Assembly: GCF_050434145.1 (NCBI RefSeq)
Contig: NZ_JBNPVX010000010.1
Span: forward strand, 1 to 64,000
Direction: 5' to 3'
DNA: 64,000 bases
Source: JAISST01 sp050434145
GTDB taxonomy: Bacteria; Fusobacteriota; Fusobacteriia; Fusobacteriales; Fusobacteriaceae
The notes beneath the pieces are model-generated. The model searched no databases, was not told the DNA's origin, and saw nothing but the letters and a program-made list of their open reading frames with translations. A program made the translations under genes and the position numbers. Positions 52,538 through 60,937 of this stretch are shown here, piece by piece (position 1 is the first letter of the stretch; each line of letters starts with the position of its first letter).

Positions 52538-53851
52538 TTAATAAATTTTCATTAATCCTATAAGTACAGCAAATATTACCATAATAATACTTATGAACCA
52601 CAACCATTTAAAACTAAATTTAATATGATCTTTTAATTCCAATCCTGCTAATCCACAAGCCAAAAATGTGGTTGGTTGCAATGGACTTACAATCATTCCT
52701 ACATTTTTCCCAATTAGCATCCCAATACCAATATCCACTGGTTGAACTCCAAAGTTTTTACCTACTTCTCCTAATATTGGAAATAATCCATAATAAAATG
52801 TATCTGCACCAAGCATAGCACCAATTGGTAATGAGAATACCCCAGCTATTAAATTCATATATCTTCCTAATGCTTCTGGCATAAATCCTAGTATAACTTT
52901 TACCATTGCATCCAACATTCCAGTCTTATTCATTACTCCAATGAAAACACCTGCTGCTAATAATGTTGCTGACATATCTAGAGCATCTCCAGCATGAGCT
53001 TTAAATCTAGTTCTTTGCTCTTTCATATTTGGATAGTTCACGATTAAAGCTATTGCAAGAGCTACCATGAATAATATGTGAGAAGGTAAAATTGCAAAAA
53101 CTAAACAAATAATTAAAACAAAAGTTAATAATAAGTTAAACCATGTAAGTTTTGGTTTTTTTAATGAATCATCAATATCAACTTTTTCATTTATTTCAGG
53201 AGTAACGATATTAGAAGCTCCACAACTTGTAATTTTTGATAATCTTCTTTTTTCTATTACTCCACATATAGCAGCAATTGAAATTGTTATTAGAATGCAA
53301 AGAATTTGAAATGGTAAAATTTGATGCCAAAGTTCAGTTACATCCATTTTTAAAACAGTTGCAACTCTCACAATTGGTCCACCCCAAGGGACTAAATTCA
53401 TAATTCCCATGGCAACACCTATTATAAGAAGCATCATTTCCCTTCTCATATTCATTTTTTTATATAATGGTAACATTGCTGGTATTGTAATAAGACATGT
53501 AGTAGCAGTTGCACCATCCAAATGTCCAAGTATTGCAATAATACTAGTAGATATTGCCAGTAAAATTACATTATTTCCAGCTTTACTAATCAATTTATCC
53601 ACAAATATATCAAACATACCAACATCTGACATTACTCCAAAATAAATTACTGAAAATATAAAAAGTACAGCAGTTTTCCAGACAGAATTTAATCCAGAAT
53701 TGATTAATTCTCCAATTTCTTTAGGAGAATTTCCCAAAATTATTGCAGCAATTATAGGAATAGTTGCAAAAATAGCAATAGGCATAGACTTTCCACGCAT
53801 AAGTAAGAATACAATTATAAATAAAGTTAAAAATCCAACAATAGCAATCAT
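52538..53851 (-). CDS. CitMHS-family organic acid transporter
   Basis: 437 residues, about twelve transmembrane helices. CitMHS features: GHLDGATATTCLITIPAMLPLYKKM, MGIMNLVPWGGPIVRVATVL, and near the end GKNVGMIVSPLQPTTFLACGLAGLEL. The family carries metal-citrate or related acids with protons. It is downstream of the HMG-CoA-lyase-like gene (22 bp gap) in what was a catabolic operon. Confidence 0.9.
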   Translation of the reverse strand: MIAIVGFLTLFIIVFLLMRGKSMPIAIFATIPIIAAIILGNSPKEIGELINSGLNSVWKTAVLFIFSVIYFGVMSDVGMFDIFVDKLISKAGNNVILLAISTSIIAILGHLDGATATTCLITIPAMLPLYKKMNMRREMMLLIIGVAMGIMNLVPWGGPIVRVATVLKMDVTELWHQILPFQILCILITISIAAICGVIEKRRLSKITSCGASNIVTPEINEKVDIDDSLKKPKLTWFNLLLTFVLIICLVFAILPSHILFMVALAIALIVNYPNMKEQRTRFKAHAGDALDMSATLLAAGVFIGVMNKTGMLDAMVKVILGFMPEALGRYMNLIAGVFSLPIGAMLGADTFYYGLFPILGEVGKNFGVQPVDIGIGMLIGKNVGMIVSPLQPTTFLACGLAGLELKDHIKFSFKWLWFISIIMVIFAVLIGLMKIY

Positions 53852-53873
53852 ATTTATTCCTCCATTAAATAAA

Positions 53874-54827
53874 TTATTTTACTTGATTTTTAATTTGACC
53901 TGTAGGTAATTCTTTTATTAACTCTTTTGATTTGCCAGCCTTTATAATATAACTATTTCCATCATGTTCCATAAGTTTTATCACTTTTTTACCAATGGAA
54001 ATAATTTTATCTATATCTAGATTTGTTTTTATACCCATTTCATTCAACATATGTACAACATCTTCTGTGGATACATTACCAGCAGCTCCAGGGACAAATG
54101 GACAGCCACCTGCTCCAGCAAAAGAAGTGTCAAATCTTGAAAACCCACTAACTATTCCTGCTAGTATATTAGCGATTCCTAGTCCTCTTGTATTATGAAA
54201 GTGAAGCCACCATTTAACATTTGGATATTCTTTTTTCATTATTTTACAAATATTATAAACTTGCGATGGATAAGCCATACCAGATGCATCTGACAGTGAA
54301 ATTTCATTTATTCCAAGATTTAAATATGATTCTACAATGTTTTTAATGTCAGTCATAGGTATTTCTTTATCCCATGGTGAACCAAAGGCCATTGAAATAG
54401 AGCCTGAAATTTCAATTTTATTTTTTATAGCTTCATCAACACAAGCCTTAAATCCATATACACTTTCCTCAGGAGTCATATTCAAATTTGCTAAGTTATG
54501 AGATTTACTTGCAGATACATTTAATTTTACTTTTTTACATCCACATTGAATTGCACGTTCCACACCTTTCAAATTACCAATTAAAGCTCTATATTCGATA
54601 CCATCAACCATTTTAATAGCTTTGTATACTTCATCAGTGTTTGCCATTTGTGGTACGGCTTTTGGACTAACAAATGATCCTATTTCAATAACTTTAAATC
54701 CAGCAGCTACGATATCATGTATTAAGTCAACTTTATTATTTGTGGTTAATATTTTTTTCTCATTTTGTAAGCCATCTCTAAGTCCAACTTCGCATAATTC
54801 TATATTTTTATCATAATTTATTTCCAT
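53874..54827 (-). CDS. Hydroxymethylglutaryl-CoA lyase-like enzyme
   Basis: 317 residues. Signature ELCEVGLRDGLQNEKKILTT (divalent-metal Asp and active-site Arg), VSPKAVPQMANTDEV, WWLHFHNTRGLG (HxH metal ligands) and the flexible-loop cysteine in FAGAGGCPFVPGAAGNV. Cleaves HMG-CoA or a similar 3-hydroxyacyl-CoA such as citramalyl-CoA. The neighbouring transporter and CoA-transferase remnant favour import, CoA activation and cleavage of a dicarboxylate. Confidence 0.9.
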   Translation of the reverse strand: MEINYDKNIELCEVGLRDGLQNEKKILTTNNKVDLIHDIVAAGFKVIEIGSFVSPKAVPQMANTDEVYKAIKMVDGIEYRALIGNLKGVERAIQCGCKKVKLNVSASKSHNLANLNMTPEESVYGFKACVDEAIKNKIEISGSISMAFGSPWDKEIPMTDIKNIVESYLNLGINEISLSDASGMAYPSQVYNICKIMKKEYPNVKWWLHFHNTRGLGIANILAGIVSGFSRFDTSFAGAGGCPFVPGAAGNVSTEDVVHMLNEMGIKTNLDIDKIISIGKKVIKLMEHDGNSYIIKAGKSKELIKELPTGQIKNQVK

Positions 54828-54828
54828 A

Positions 54829-55084
54829 TCAGATTACACCTTTTTCTTTTAATGTTTTTAGAGTTATATCATCTATTTTTAATAAATTTTTATAGATTTC
54901 ATCATTATATTCTCCAATATCTGGACCAAGCCATTTTATTTCGCCAGGTGTTTCAGATAATACAGGACAAACAGATGGGACATGGACTTTTCCAAAATGT
55001 TTATCTTCCATTACTACCAAATTGTTACGTGCTTTATACTGAGCATCATTAAAGATATCTTCAATACTATATTGCTTTAGCTTT
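54829..55084 (-). pseudogene. C-terminal remnant of a CaiB/BaiF-type CoA-transferase
   Basis: On the minus strand the frame reads KLKQYSIEDIFNDAQYKARNN, then DKHFGKVHVPSVCPVLSETPGEIKWLGPDIGEYNDEIY. This is the C-terminal part of a family III CoA-transferase, about 80 of the usual ~400 residues. The frame is closed by a stop just upstream of the Lys-Leu-Lys. The 5' three quarters and promoter are gone. Only 1 bp from the HMG-CoA lyase gene, so it was the leading gene of that operon. Confidence 0.85.
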
Positions 55085-55093
55085 TAAATTTAA

Positions 55094-55423
55094 ATCAAAG
55101 GAGAAGCAAAGGTAGCTAGAGCCGAAAATAAGCCAATGAATAAGTATAGTTATTCTAGTAATGATCTTATACAAGGAATTGGAAATGGTATATTGAAATT
55201 ATCTTCTATAAAAAAGGATGAACTACCTGAAAATATGCAAAAAATGTCAGAAAAAGATCAGGAAGAATTTATAAATACAATGATTGAAGAAAGAAAACAA
55301 ATAAAATCTGAAATAACCAAAATTTCCAAAGAAAGAGAAAGTTATATTCAAGAAAATAGCAAAGAAAAAGCAGATAGTTTTGATGCTTCTCCATCTGATG
55401 CTTTAAAGAAACAGATTAAATAA
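55094..55423 (+). pseudogene. C-terminal remnant, probably of a von Willebrand factor A domain protein
   Basis: The open frame from 55094 reads GEAKVARAENKPMNKYSYSS, then DLIQGIGNG, DELPENMQKMSEKDQEEFIN and KISKERESYIQENSKEKA. This resembles, from memory, the C-terminal tail of vWA-domain lipoprotein-like proteins of Gram-negative bacteria. An ATG at 55136 could start a 95-residue peptide but has no good ribosome site. The N-terminal part is missing; the left boundary abuts the CoA-transferase remnant. Confidence 0.5.
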
Positions 55424-55580
55424 TTACTATAGAATTTTTTGATTTTAAAAATTTTGATTGTTAATAAAAAAAATGAAAATACAAAAGAATTAATTCATCA
55501 AAATTGTATGTACTCTTGCAAAATTTTTATGAGCGCTACCAATAGGTAAGGATAAAAATAGAATAAATTTCATTAAAAAT
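55424..55580. other. Intergenic region before yefM
   Basis: About 155 bp, A/T-rich, without a gene. The functional part is the promoter/operator that follows. Confidence 0.3.
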
Positions 55581-55614
55581 TTGACTCCCATTAAAATGTA
55601 CGCTATAATGTACA
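55581..55614 (+). promoter_or_regulatory. yefM-yoeB promoter and TGTACA-type operator
   Basis: TTGACT (55581-55586), a 17-base spacer and TATAAT (55604-55609). TGTACG at 55598-55603 and TGTACA at 55609-55614 flank the -10 box. TGTACA is the core known for YefM binding in E. coli, so this is a good autoregulation site. Confidence 0.8.
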
Positions 55615-55632
55615 TATAGGGAGGTGTGTTAA

Positions 55633-55872
55633 ATGACTAATACTAATGCAACTAATTTGAGAAATAATTTATTTTCATATCTGGAATCTGCAATAGAATA
55701 TAATGATGTTATCAATGTAAATACTAAAAAAGGAAATGCTGTTATAATAAGTGAAGCAGAGTATAACGGATTATTGGAAACTCTATATTTATGCTTTAAT
55801 CCACAAATGAAAGAACAACTTGAGAAAGGGTTGAATGCTACTCCAGAAGATTATGAGGAATTTCAATGGTAG
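55633..55872 (+). CDS. yefM: YefM/Phd-family antitoxin
   Basis: 79 residues: MTNTNATNLRNNLFSYLESAIEYNDVINVNTKKGNAVIISEAEYNGLLETLYL is the Phd/YefM DNA-binding fold. The acidic C-terminus (TPEDYEEFQW) would bind YoeB. GGGAGG site. Its end overlaps yoeB by 7 bp. Confidence 0.94.
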   Translation: MTNTNATNLRNNLFSYLESAIEYNDVINVNTKKGNAVIISEAEYNGLLETLYLCFNPQMKEQLEKGLNATPEDYEEFQW

Positions 55873-56138
55873 AATACAAAATACTAATCTTAAAACAAGC
55901 ATTAAAAGATAAAGAAAAAATTAAAAACCAACCTGCACTGAGAAAAACTACTGAAAAATTGATAGAAATGTTAAAGGAAAACCCATATAAAAATCCCCCG
56001 CCATATGAAAGCTTGGTAGGAAATTTGAAGGGATTATTTTCAAGAAGAATAAATATACAGCATAGGTTGGTCTACAGAATTTTAGAAGAAGAAAAATCTG
56101 TATTAATTGTAAGTATGTGGACACATTATGAATTCTAG
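55866..56138 (+). CDS. yoeB: YoeB-family mRNA interferase toxin
   Basis: 90 residues, RelE-superfamily. The YoeB active set is intact: Glu48 in PPYESL, Arg in GLFSRRINIQHRLVYRI, and His87-Tyr88 in the terminal WTHYEF. Cleaves mRNA at the ribosome A site. Translation is coupled to yefM. Confidence 0.95.
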   Translation: MVEYKILILKQALKDKEKIKNQPALRKTTEKLIEMLKENPYKNPPPYESLVGNLKGLFSRRINIQHRLVYRILEEEKSVLIVSMWTHYEF

Positions 56139-56186
56139 AAAAGTTTTAATATGATAATTTTAAATCTTCATTAATATAAAAATAAA

Positions 56187-56211
56187 TCAGCAGACACATA
56201 TAGTCTGCTGA
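56187..56211. terminator. Bidirectional terminator
   Basis: TCAGCAGAC-7-GTCTGCTGA stem. Minus strand runs into TTTATTTTTATA; plus strand into CTCAATTTTATTTTA. Between yoeB and the ABC exporter genes. Confidence 0.8.
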
Positions 56212-56218
56212 CTCAATT

Positions 56219-57064
56219 TTATTTTATACTCCAATTACAAGCTTTTTCTTGTTCTTCTATCATATTAGCATACCAACCACCTAATTTTAATAACTTTTTA
56301 TGATTACCTTGTTCTTTGATAATACCTTTGTCCAAAACAATGATATTATCAGCATTTATTATAGTGTTTAATCTATGCGCAATTACGATTACTGTTTTAT
56401 TTTTCATTAAAATATCCAGAGCTTTATTTATTTCTGATTCATTATCAGCATCCAAGCTTGATGTACTTTCATCCAAAAGAACAATAGGAGCATCTTTTAT
56501 AAGAGCACGAGCAATGGAAATTCTTTGTTTTTCACCACCTGATAGAGTACTACCACCTTCACCTACTATTGTATCATAACCATTTTCTAATTCACAAATA
56601 AAATCATGACATTGAGCAGATTTTGCAGCAGCTTCTACCTCTTCAAAAGTTGCATAAGGCTTACCAATTTTGATGTTATTATAGATAGTATCATTTAATA
56701 AATATACATCTTGAAAAACAATTGCAATATTTTTTTTGAAATATCCTAAATTCAGACTTCTTATATGATTTCCTGTTGATAAATGTAAAAATGATGTTAT
56801 ATCAGCCCCTCTATATTGGACCTGAGTGTAATTTATAGAAGAGGTAACAGCTCTAATAATAAAAATAATTAAAAGTAATATAGAATATTTAAAAAGATAA
56901 TTGGAAGAAAAAGTATTATTAGTTAGTTTTATAAGTGTCTGTACCATAATTCCAAACATTGTCATATGCAATAGAGAATCAAAGCATGATAAAATTATTG
57001 GTAAAATGAGTGCTTTATATCTAATATCTATTATTTTATGAATTTTTTTTATTAAACTAAACAT
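56219..57064 (-). pseudogene. ABC exporter half-transporter with internal in-frame deletion
   Basis: 281 residues from the ATG at 57064, which shares its A with the TAA of the upstream gene (TAATG). Residues 1-111 are the start of an exporter membrane domain (to LNLGYFKK). The sequence then jumps to NIAIVFQDVYLLNDTIYNN, part of the ATPase at the Q-loop. Roughly 290 residues are missing, including most helices and the Walker A motif. Signature LSGGEKQR, Walker B IVLLDEST and AHRLN remain. It cannot hydrolyse ATP alone. Confidence 0.85.
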
Positions 57065-58809
57065 TATATCACTTCCTCTCTGGAAGATGTATATACATCC
57101 CACATATGTTTATACATACCATTTTTAGATAACAGATTGTAGTGAGAACCAACTTCAGTAATCTTTCCTTTATGGAAAACACATATTTTATCTGCATTAA
57201 TAATAGTGTGTAACCTGTGAGCTATCATAATAGTAGTTTTTCCTTTTAAGAGGTTGCCAAGAGCCAATTGTATTTTATGTTCATTCTCAATATCTGTATA
57301 ACTGGTAGCTTCATCAAATATGATAATAGGTGCATCCTTAAGTATTGCTCGTGCAATACAAATCCTTTGTTGTTCACCACCAGATAATTTTATTCCATTT
57401 TCTCCCAGTTTAGTGTTATAACCATCAGGTAATGATAATATAAAATCATGAATTTGTGCAGAGCGAGCAGCATTTTCCACAGATTCTTTGGTAGCATAAG
57501 TATTCCCTATAGCGATGTTTTCATATATAGAATCATTTAATATAAAAGTTTCTTGGAATACAAATGATATTATATCCATTAAATTAGAAGATTGTATTTC
57601 ATTGATATTTATTTCATTTATTGTGATAGAACCATTGGCAACTTTCCAAAATTTTGGGATTAATTGTGCAGCAGTAGTTTTACCAGCACCCGACATTCCT
57701 ACAAAAGCAGTGAGAGTGCCAGAAGGGATATTTATGTTGATATCATTTAAAACTTCTCGGTTGTCATAACTGAAAGAAACATTGTTAAAAGTGATACATT
57801 CAATATTATTTTTATCAATTATTATATCACCACAACTTTCCTCTTCTAAATCCATGATTAATTTTATATGATCAATTCCACTAGAGATTTGCATAAAAGA
57901 ATATCCAAAATTTATAAGATTAAGTAGACTAGATAAAAAGACCATTGACATAATCATAAAAAAAAGATAAGTCTGGACATTTAGTTTATTCTTAAAAAAT
58001 AAGAATCCACCAACAGGAATTATAAATAAAATTCCGCTTTCTACCAACGTGATAAAAATTCCATATGTGTATCCACGATCTTTTGTACACTGCTTCCAAA
58101 AAATATTATATTCATGTACAGTCTGAGAATAATTGTCATAGCTATCAGCAGTCATGTTATATGCTTTCATAACAGGCATACCATTAATAAATTGTAAAAT
58201 AGTTGAATTCAATTTTTTTAATAATTTATGATAAATCTCCATTTGTTTTCCAGAGATTTTCATGGCTATAATCTGTATAAGAATACCTATTATTAAAGGA
58301 ATCAACAGAGTAATTGACAGTGGAATATTTAGAGTTAATAAATAAGAAAAAATTATAATAGGCCCCAAGACAGCAGCAACTACATCTGGAATTTGATGTG
58401 CTAAAAATTTTTCTATCCTTTCAACATCCTCAATGATAACTTTTTTAATTTCGCCCAAAGTATTGCTAGAAAAAAAACCAAGGTTAAGTTTTGCAATATG
58501 CTGACTTAATTCACTTCGAACATTATAAAGAGTATTAAAAGCTCCAATATGAGAGAAAACACCAGAAATAATCATAAATAAAAATTTGCATCCAATAGAT
58601 ATCATAGCAACGATTCCATATTTTAGTGCAATATTAGTATTAATGTTTTTGTTAAATAAAAAAGTTAATACATTGTAAACCATAAAAAATGGAATAAAAG
58701 AGCATAAAGCTCCAAGAATACTGAAGATTGCAGAAATAAAAAGTAAAATTTTGTTTTTCCCAGCAAGAGTTAAAAGATAACTAATGTTAGATTGAGATTT
58801 TTTAGACAT
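57064..58809 (-). CDS. ABC exporter, fused membrane and ATPase domains
   Basis: 581 residues. Six-helix membrane domain (about 15-320), then a complete ATPase: Walker A GMSGAGKTT (371-379), Q-loop FVFQE, signature LSGGEQQR (475-482), Walker B IIIFDEAT and AHRLH. Resembles the IrtA/YbtP-like and multidrug exporter group. Preceded by tetR (32 bp gap) and followed by its truncated partner, so it lacks the intact heterodimer mate. Confidence 0.92.
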   Translation of the reverse strand: MSKKSQSNISYLLTLAGKNKILLFISAIFSILGALCSFIPFFMVYNVLTFLFNKNINTNIALKYGIVAMISIGCKFLFMIISGVFSHIGAFNTLYNVRSELSQHIAKLNLGFFSSNTLGEIKKVIIEDVERIEKFLAHQIPDVVAAVLGPIIIFSYLLTLNIPLSITLLIPLIIGILIQIIAMKISGKQMEIYHKLLKKLNSTILQFINGMPVMKAYNMTADSYDNYSQTVHEYNIFWKQCTKDRGYTYGIFITLVESGILFIIPVGGFLFFKNKLNVQTYLFFMIMSMVFLSSLLNLINFGYSFMQISSGIDHIKLIMDLEEESCGDIIIDKNNIECITFNNVSFSYDNREVLNDININIPSGTLTAFVGMSGAGKTTAAQLIPKFWKVANGSITINEININEIQSSNLMDIISFVFQETFILNDSIYENIAIGNTYATKESVENAARSAQIHDFILSLPDGYNTKLGENGIKLSGGEQQRICIARAILKDAPIIIFDEATSYTDIENEHKIQLALGNLLKGKTTIMIAHRLHTIINADKICVFHKGKITEVGSHYNLLSKNGMYKHMWDVYTSSREEVI

Positions 58810-58841
58810 ATATAAATGTCTCCTTTCTTATATTTAAGATA

Positions 58842-59459
58842 TTATTCCATAAGAAGGGCATACCATCCAGCTTTAAAGAAAAGTATAATTTCTTTTGAAA
58901 GCTTTAAAGCAGTATTCTTTGGAATATTGTGCAATATCATTTCCAAAATACAAGAAAATTGTGCGTTAATAAAAATGTGTAATTCTTTATCAGTAACACA
59001 TCTTTTAGTATAACCATATTTTTTAGCTAAATTAAAATATTTTTTTGTAGTTTTAACTTCCAGATCAATGATAGAATGACCAAAGTCTTCATATGAACTA
59101 TGCTTGGCACCAGTAATGAGTAATTTGAAGATATCAAAATGCTCATACATAAATTTTATGATTTCTTCAATAGTTTTAGTTTCAGATTTCCATTGATAAT
59201 CAAGTCCATTTTTTTTCAAATGCTTGAAAAATTTATCAGAAGCAGCATTATATCTTTTAATAAGTTCCTCATATATAGGGCTAACAAGAGCACAAAAAAT
59301 AGCATCTTTATTTTTAAAGTGTTTATATAGAGCTCCTGTAGTAACACTAGCATTTGTTGCAATAGTTCTGAGAGAAGCTTTGTCAAATCCATGTTTACAG
59401 AATTCGTTCTTAGCACTATTCAAAATATTTTTTTTAGTCTCAGTTGAATTGTATTTCAT
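58842..59459 (-). CDS. TetR-family transcriptional regulator
   Basis: 205 residues from the ATG at 59459, after AGAGGTG; a GTG at 59465 overlaps that site. HTH region: KKNILNSAKNEFCKHGFDKASLRTIATNASVTTGALYKHFKNKDAIF. It heads the tetR-ABC-ABC operon and presumably represses it through the palindrome at 59478. Confidence 0.92.
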   Translation of the reverse strand: MKYNSTETKKNILNSAKNEFCKHGFDKASLRTIATNASVTTGALYKHFKNKDAIFCALVSPIYEELIKRYNAASDKFFKHLKKNGLDYQWKSETKTIEEIIKFMYEHFDIFKLLITGAKHSSYEDFGHSIIDLEVKTTKKYFNLAKKYGYTKRCVTDKELHIFINAQFSCILEMILHNIPKNTALKLSKEIILFFKAGWYALLME

Positions 59460-59477
59460 ATTCACCTCTTTTCATAA

Positions 59478-59520
59478 AAGATAACATTGTTATCTTACTC
59501 TTATTTTGAAATTTTGTCAA
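59478..59520 (-). promoter_or_regulatory. tetR-ABC promoter with palindromic operator
   Basis: Minus strand TTGACA at 59520-59515, a 17-base spacer and TAAGAT at 59497-59492. A perfect 19-bp palindrome, AAGATAACATTGTTATCTT (59478-59496), overlaps the -10 and start site. Ideal for autorepression by the encoded TetR. Confidence 0.85.
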
Positions 59521-59552
59521 TAAAAAAGATTCTATGTATACATAGAATCTTT
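59521..59552 (-). terminator. Terminator of the racemase gene
   Basis: AAAGATTCTATG-TATA-CATAGAATCTTT at 59525-59552, followed on the minus strand by TTTATTG. Confidence 0.8.
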
Positions 59553-59614
59553 AAAGAATTAATAATTGATATCAGAAAAATTAATAATTACTGAAAATAA
59601 AAGTATTATCCAAT

Positions 59615-60310
59615 CTAATCTTCCAAAGACATTAAAGCGGCAGCCTTACTATGAATTAATGCAGTATCATAAAATGGAATTTTACAATCACCATCTTTTA
59701 GTGATAATCCTAATTCTGTGCACCCTAATATAACTCCTTCAATATTATAATCCTTTATCATTTCTTCAATAATATTTAGTAATTTTTTTGTAGATAAGTC
59801 TGATGTAACCCCAAGACAAAGTTCTTCAAATATTATTCTATTTATCTCATGAATATCATTAGTATCAGGGATAAATACTTCAATTCCCTTTTCAATAATT
59901 TTATTTTTATAAAAATTTTCTTCCATAGTATATTTTGTTCCTAGGAGAGCAACTTTTTTAATATTATTTTTTAACAATTGTGTAGCAGTGGCTTCTGCAA
60001 TGTGTATCAAAGGTATATCAATATATTTCATGATATCTGATGCTATTTTGTGCATTGTATTAGTACAAATCACCAGAAAATCAGCACCAGCATTTTCTAA
60101 ATTTTTTGCAGCAGTTCCTAATATTTCAGTACTTTTATCCCATTCACCTTTACTTTGACATTCTTCTATTTCTTGAAAATCAACACTGTATAATAGAATT
60201 TTACCAGAATGGAGTCCGCCTAATTTTTCTTTTATTGTTTGATTAATTATTTCATAATATGATACAGTACTTTCCCAACTCATGCCACCTAATAATCCAA
60301 TTGTTTTCAT
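59615..60310 (-). CDS. Aspartate/glutamate racemase family protein
   Basis: The ATG at 60310 is chosen (MKTIGLLGGMSWEST); 231 residues. Both catalytic cysteines are present, in FLVICTNTMHK and VILGCTELGL. Similar to YgeA-type broad-spectrum racemases and aspartate racemases. About 130 bp and a terminator separate it from the TRAP cluster, so it probably has its own promoter. Confidence 0.9.
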   Translation of the reverse strand: MKTIGLLGGMSWESTVSYYEIINQTIKEKLGGLHSGKILLYSVDFQEIEECQSKGEWDKSTEILGTAAKNLENAGADFLVICTNTMHKIASDIMKYIDIPLIHIAEATATQLLKNNIKKVALLGTKYTMEENFYKNKIIEKGIEVFIPDTNDIHEINRIIFEELCLGVTSDLSTKKLLNIIEEMIKDYNIEGVILGCTELGLSLKDGDCKIPFYDTALIHSKAAALMSLED

Positions 60311-60410
60311 ATACAACATCCTCCATATTAAATATATAATAAAATTTGGGGCAATATTAATTAGTTTAATTCTAGCATAATAAAAATAATTTTTAAATAT
60401 ATTTATATAA

Positions 60411-60444
60411 AAAACTACAGGACAATTAATATGCCTGCAGTTTT
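60411..60444 (-). terminator. Terminator of the TRAP/YcxB unit
   Basis: AAAACTACAGG (60411-60421) pairs with CCTGCAGTTTT (60434-60444), one mismatch; minus strand continues TTTTTTATAT. Confidence 0.8.
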
Positions 60445-60449
60445 TTAAA

Positions 60450-60923
60450 TTATTTATTGTTGATTTTGCTCAGAATAAAATCATACAATTGTTCTTTGTC
60501 ACTTCTCAAAACATTATTTGAAAGTACATATCCATGTTTACCATCAGTAAAAACAATAAGCATAGTGGGTTTTTTAGAAATTTTTCTAATTTTTGACCAT
60601 GGAATATTTGATCTTTGTTTACCAAACTTAGCTTGTATTCCCACATTGTCAAATATTATATTAGTGTTATCAGTAATATTATTTTCTTGTTTTTGGCATT
60701 TTTTATAAATCAAAAATGGTTGTATAATAGGGAACCAACATACCAATAGAATTAAAATTATTGTAAAAATATTATTTACATAATTTCTCCTTGATACAAG
60801 TAATGCACCCATTCCAAAAGTAAAAACAATATTGCACATTCCTACTATAGAGCCATATATCTGATACATAGATAACTGCCAAAGTTCTGAAGCAGTATTC
60901 TTATAAGTATATTCATATTTCAT
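60450..60923 (-). CDS. YcxB-like membrane protein
   Basis: 157 residues from the ATG at 60923 (MKYEYTYKNTASELWQ); a longer frame into the TRAP permease gene is rejected. Two transmembrane helices (about 28-75). The C-terminal YcxB-like part is NIIFDNVGIQAKFGKQRSNIPWSKIRKISKKPTMLIVFTDGKHGYVLSNNVL. It starts 14 bp after the permease stop and may be co-transcribed. Function unknown. Confidence 0.72.
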   Translation of the reverse strand: MKYEYTYKNTASELWQLSMYQIYGSIVGMCNIVFTFGMGALLVSRRNYVNNIFTIILILLVCWFPIIQPFLIYKKCQKQENNITDNTNIIFDNVGIQAKFGKQRSNIPWSKIRKISKKPTMLIVFTDGKHGYVLSNNVLRSDKEQLYDFILSKINNK

Positions 60924-60937
60924 ATTATATCCCTCAA

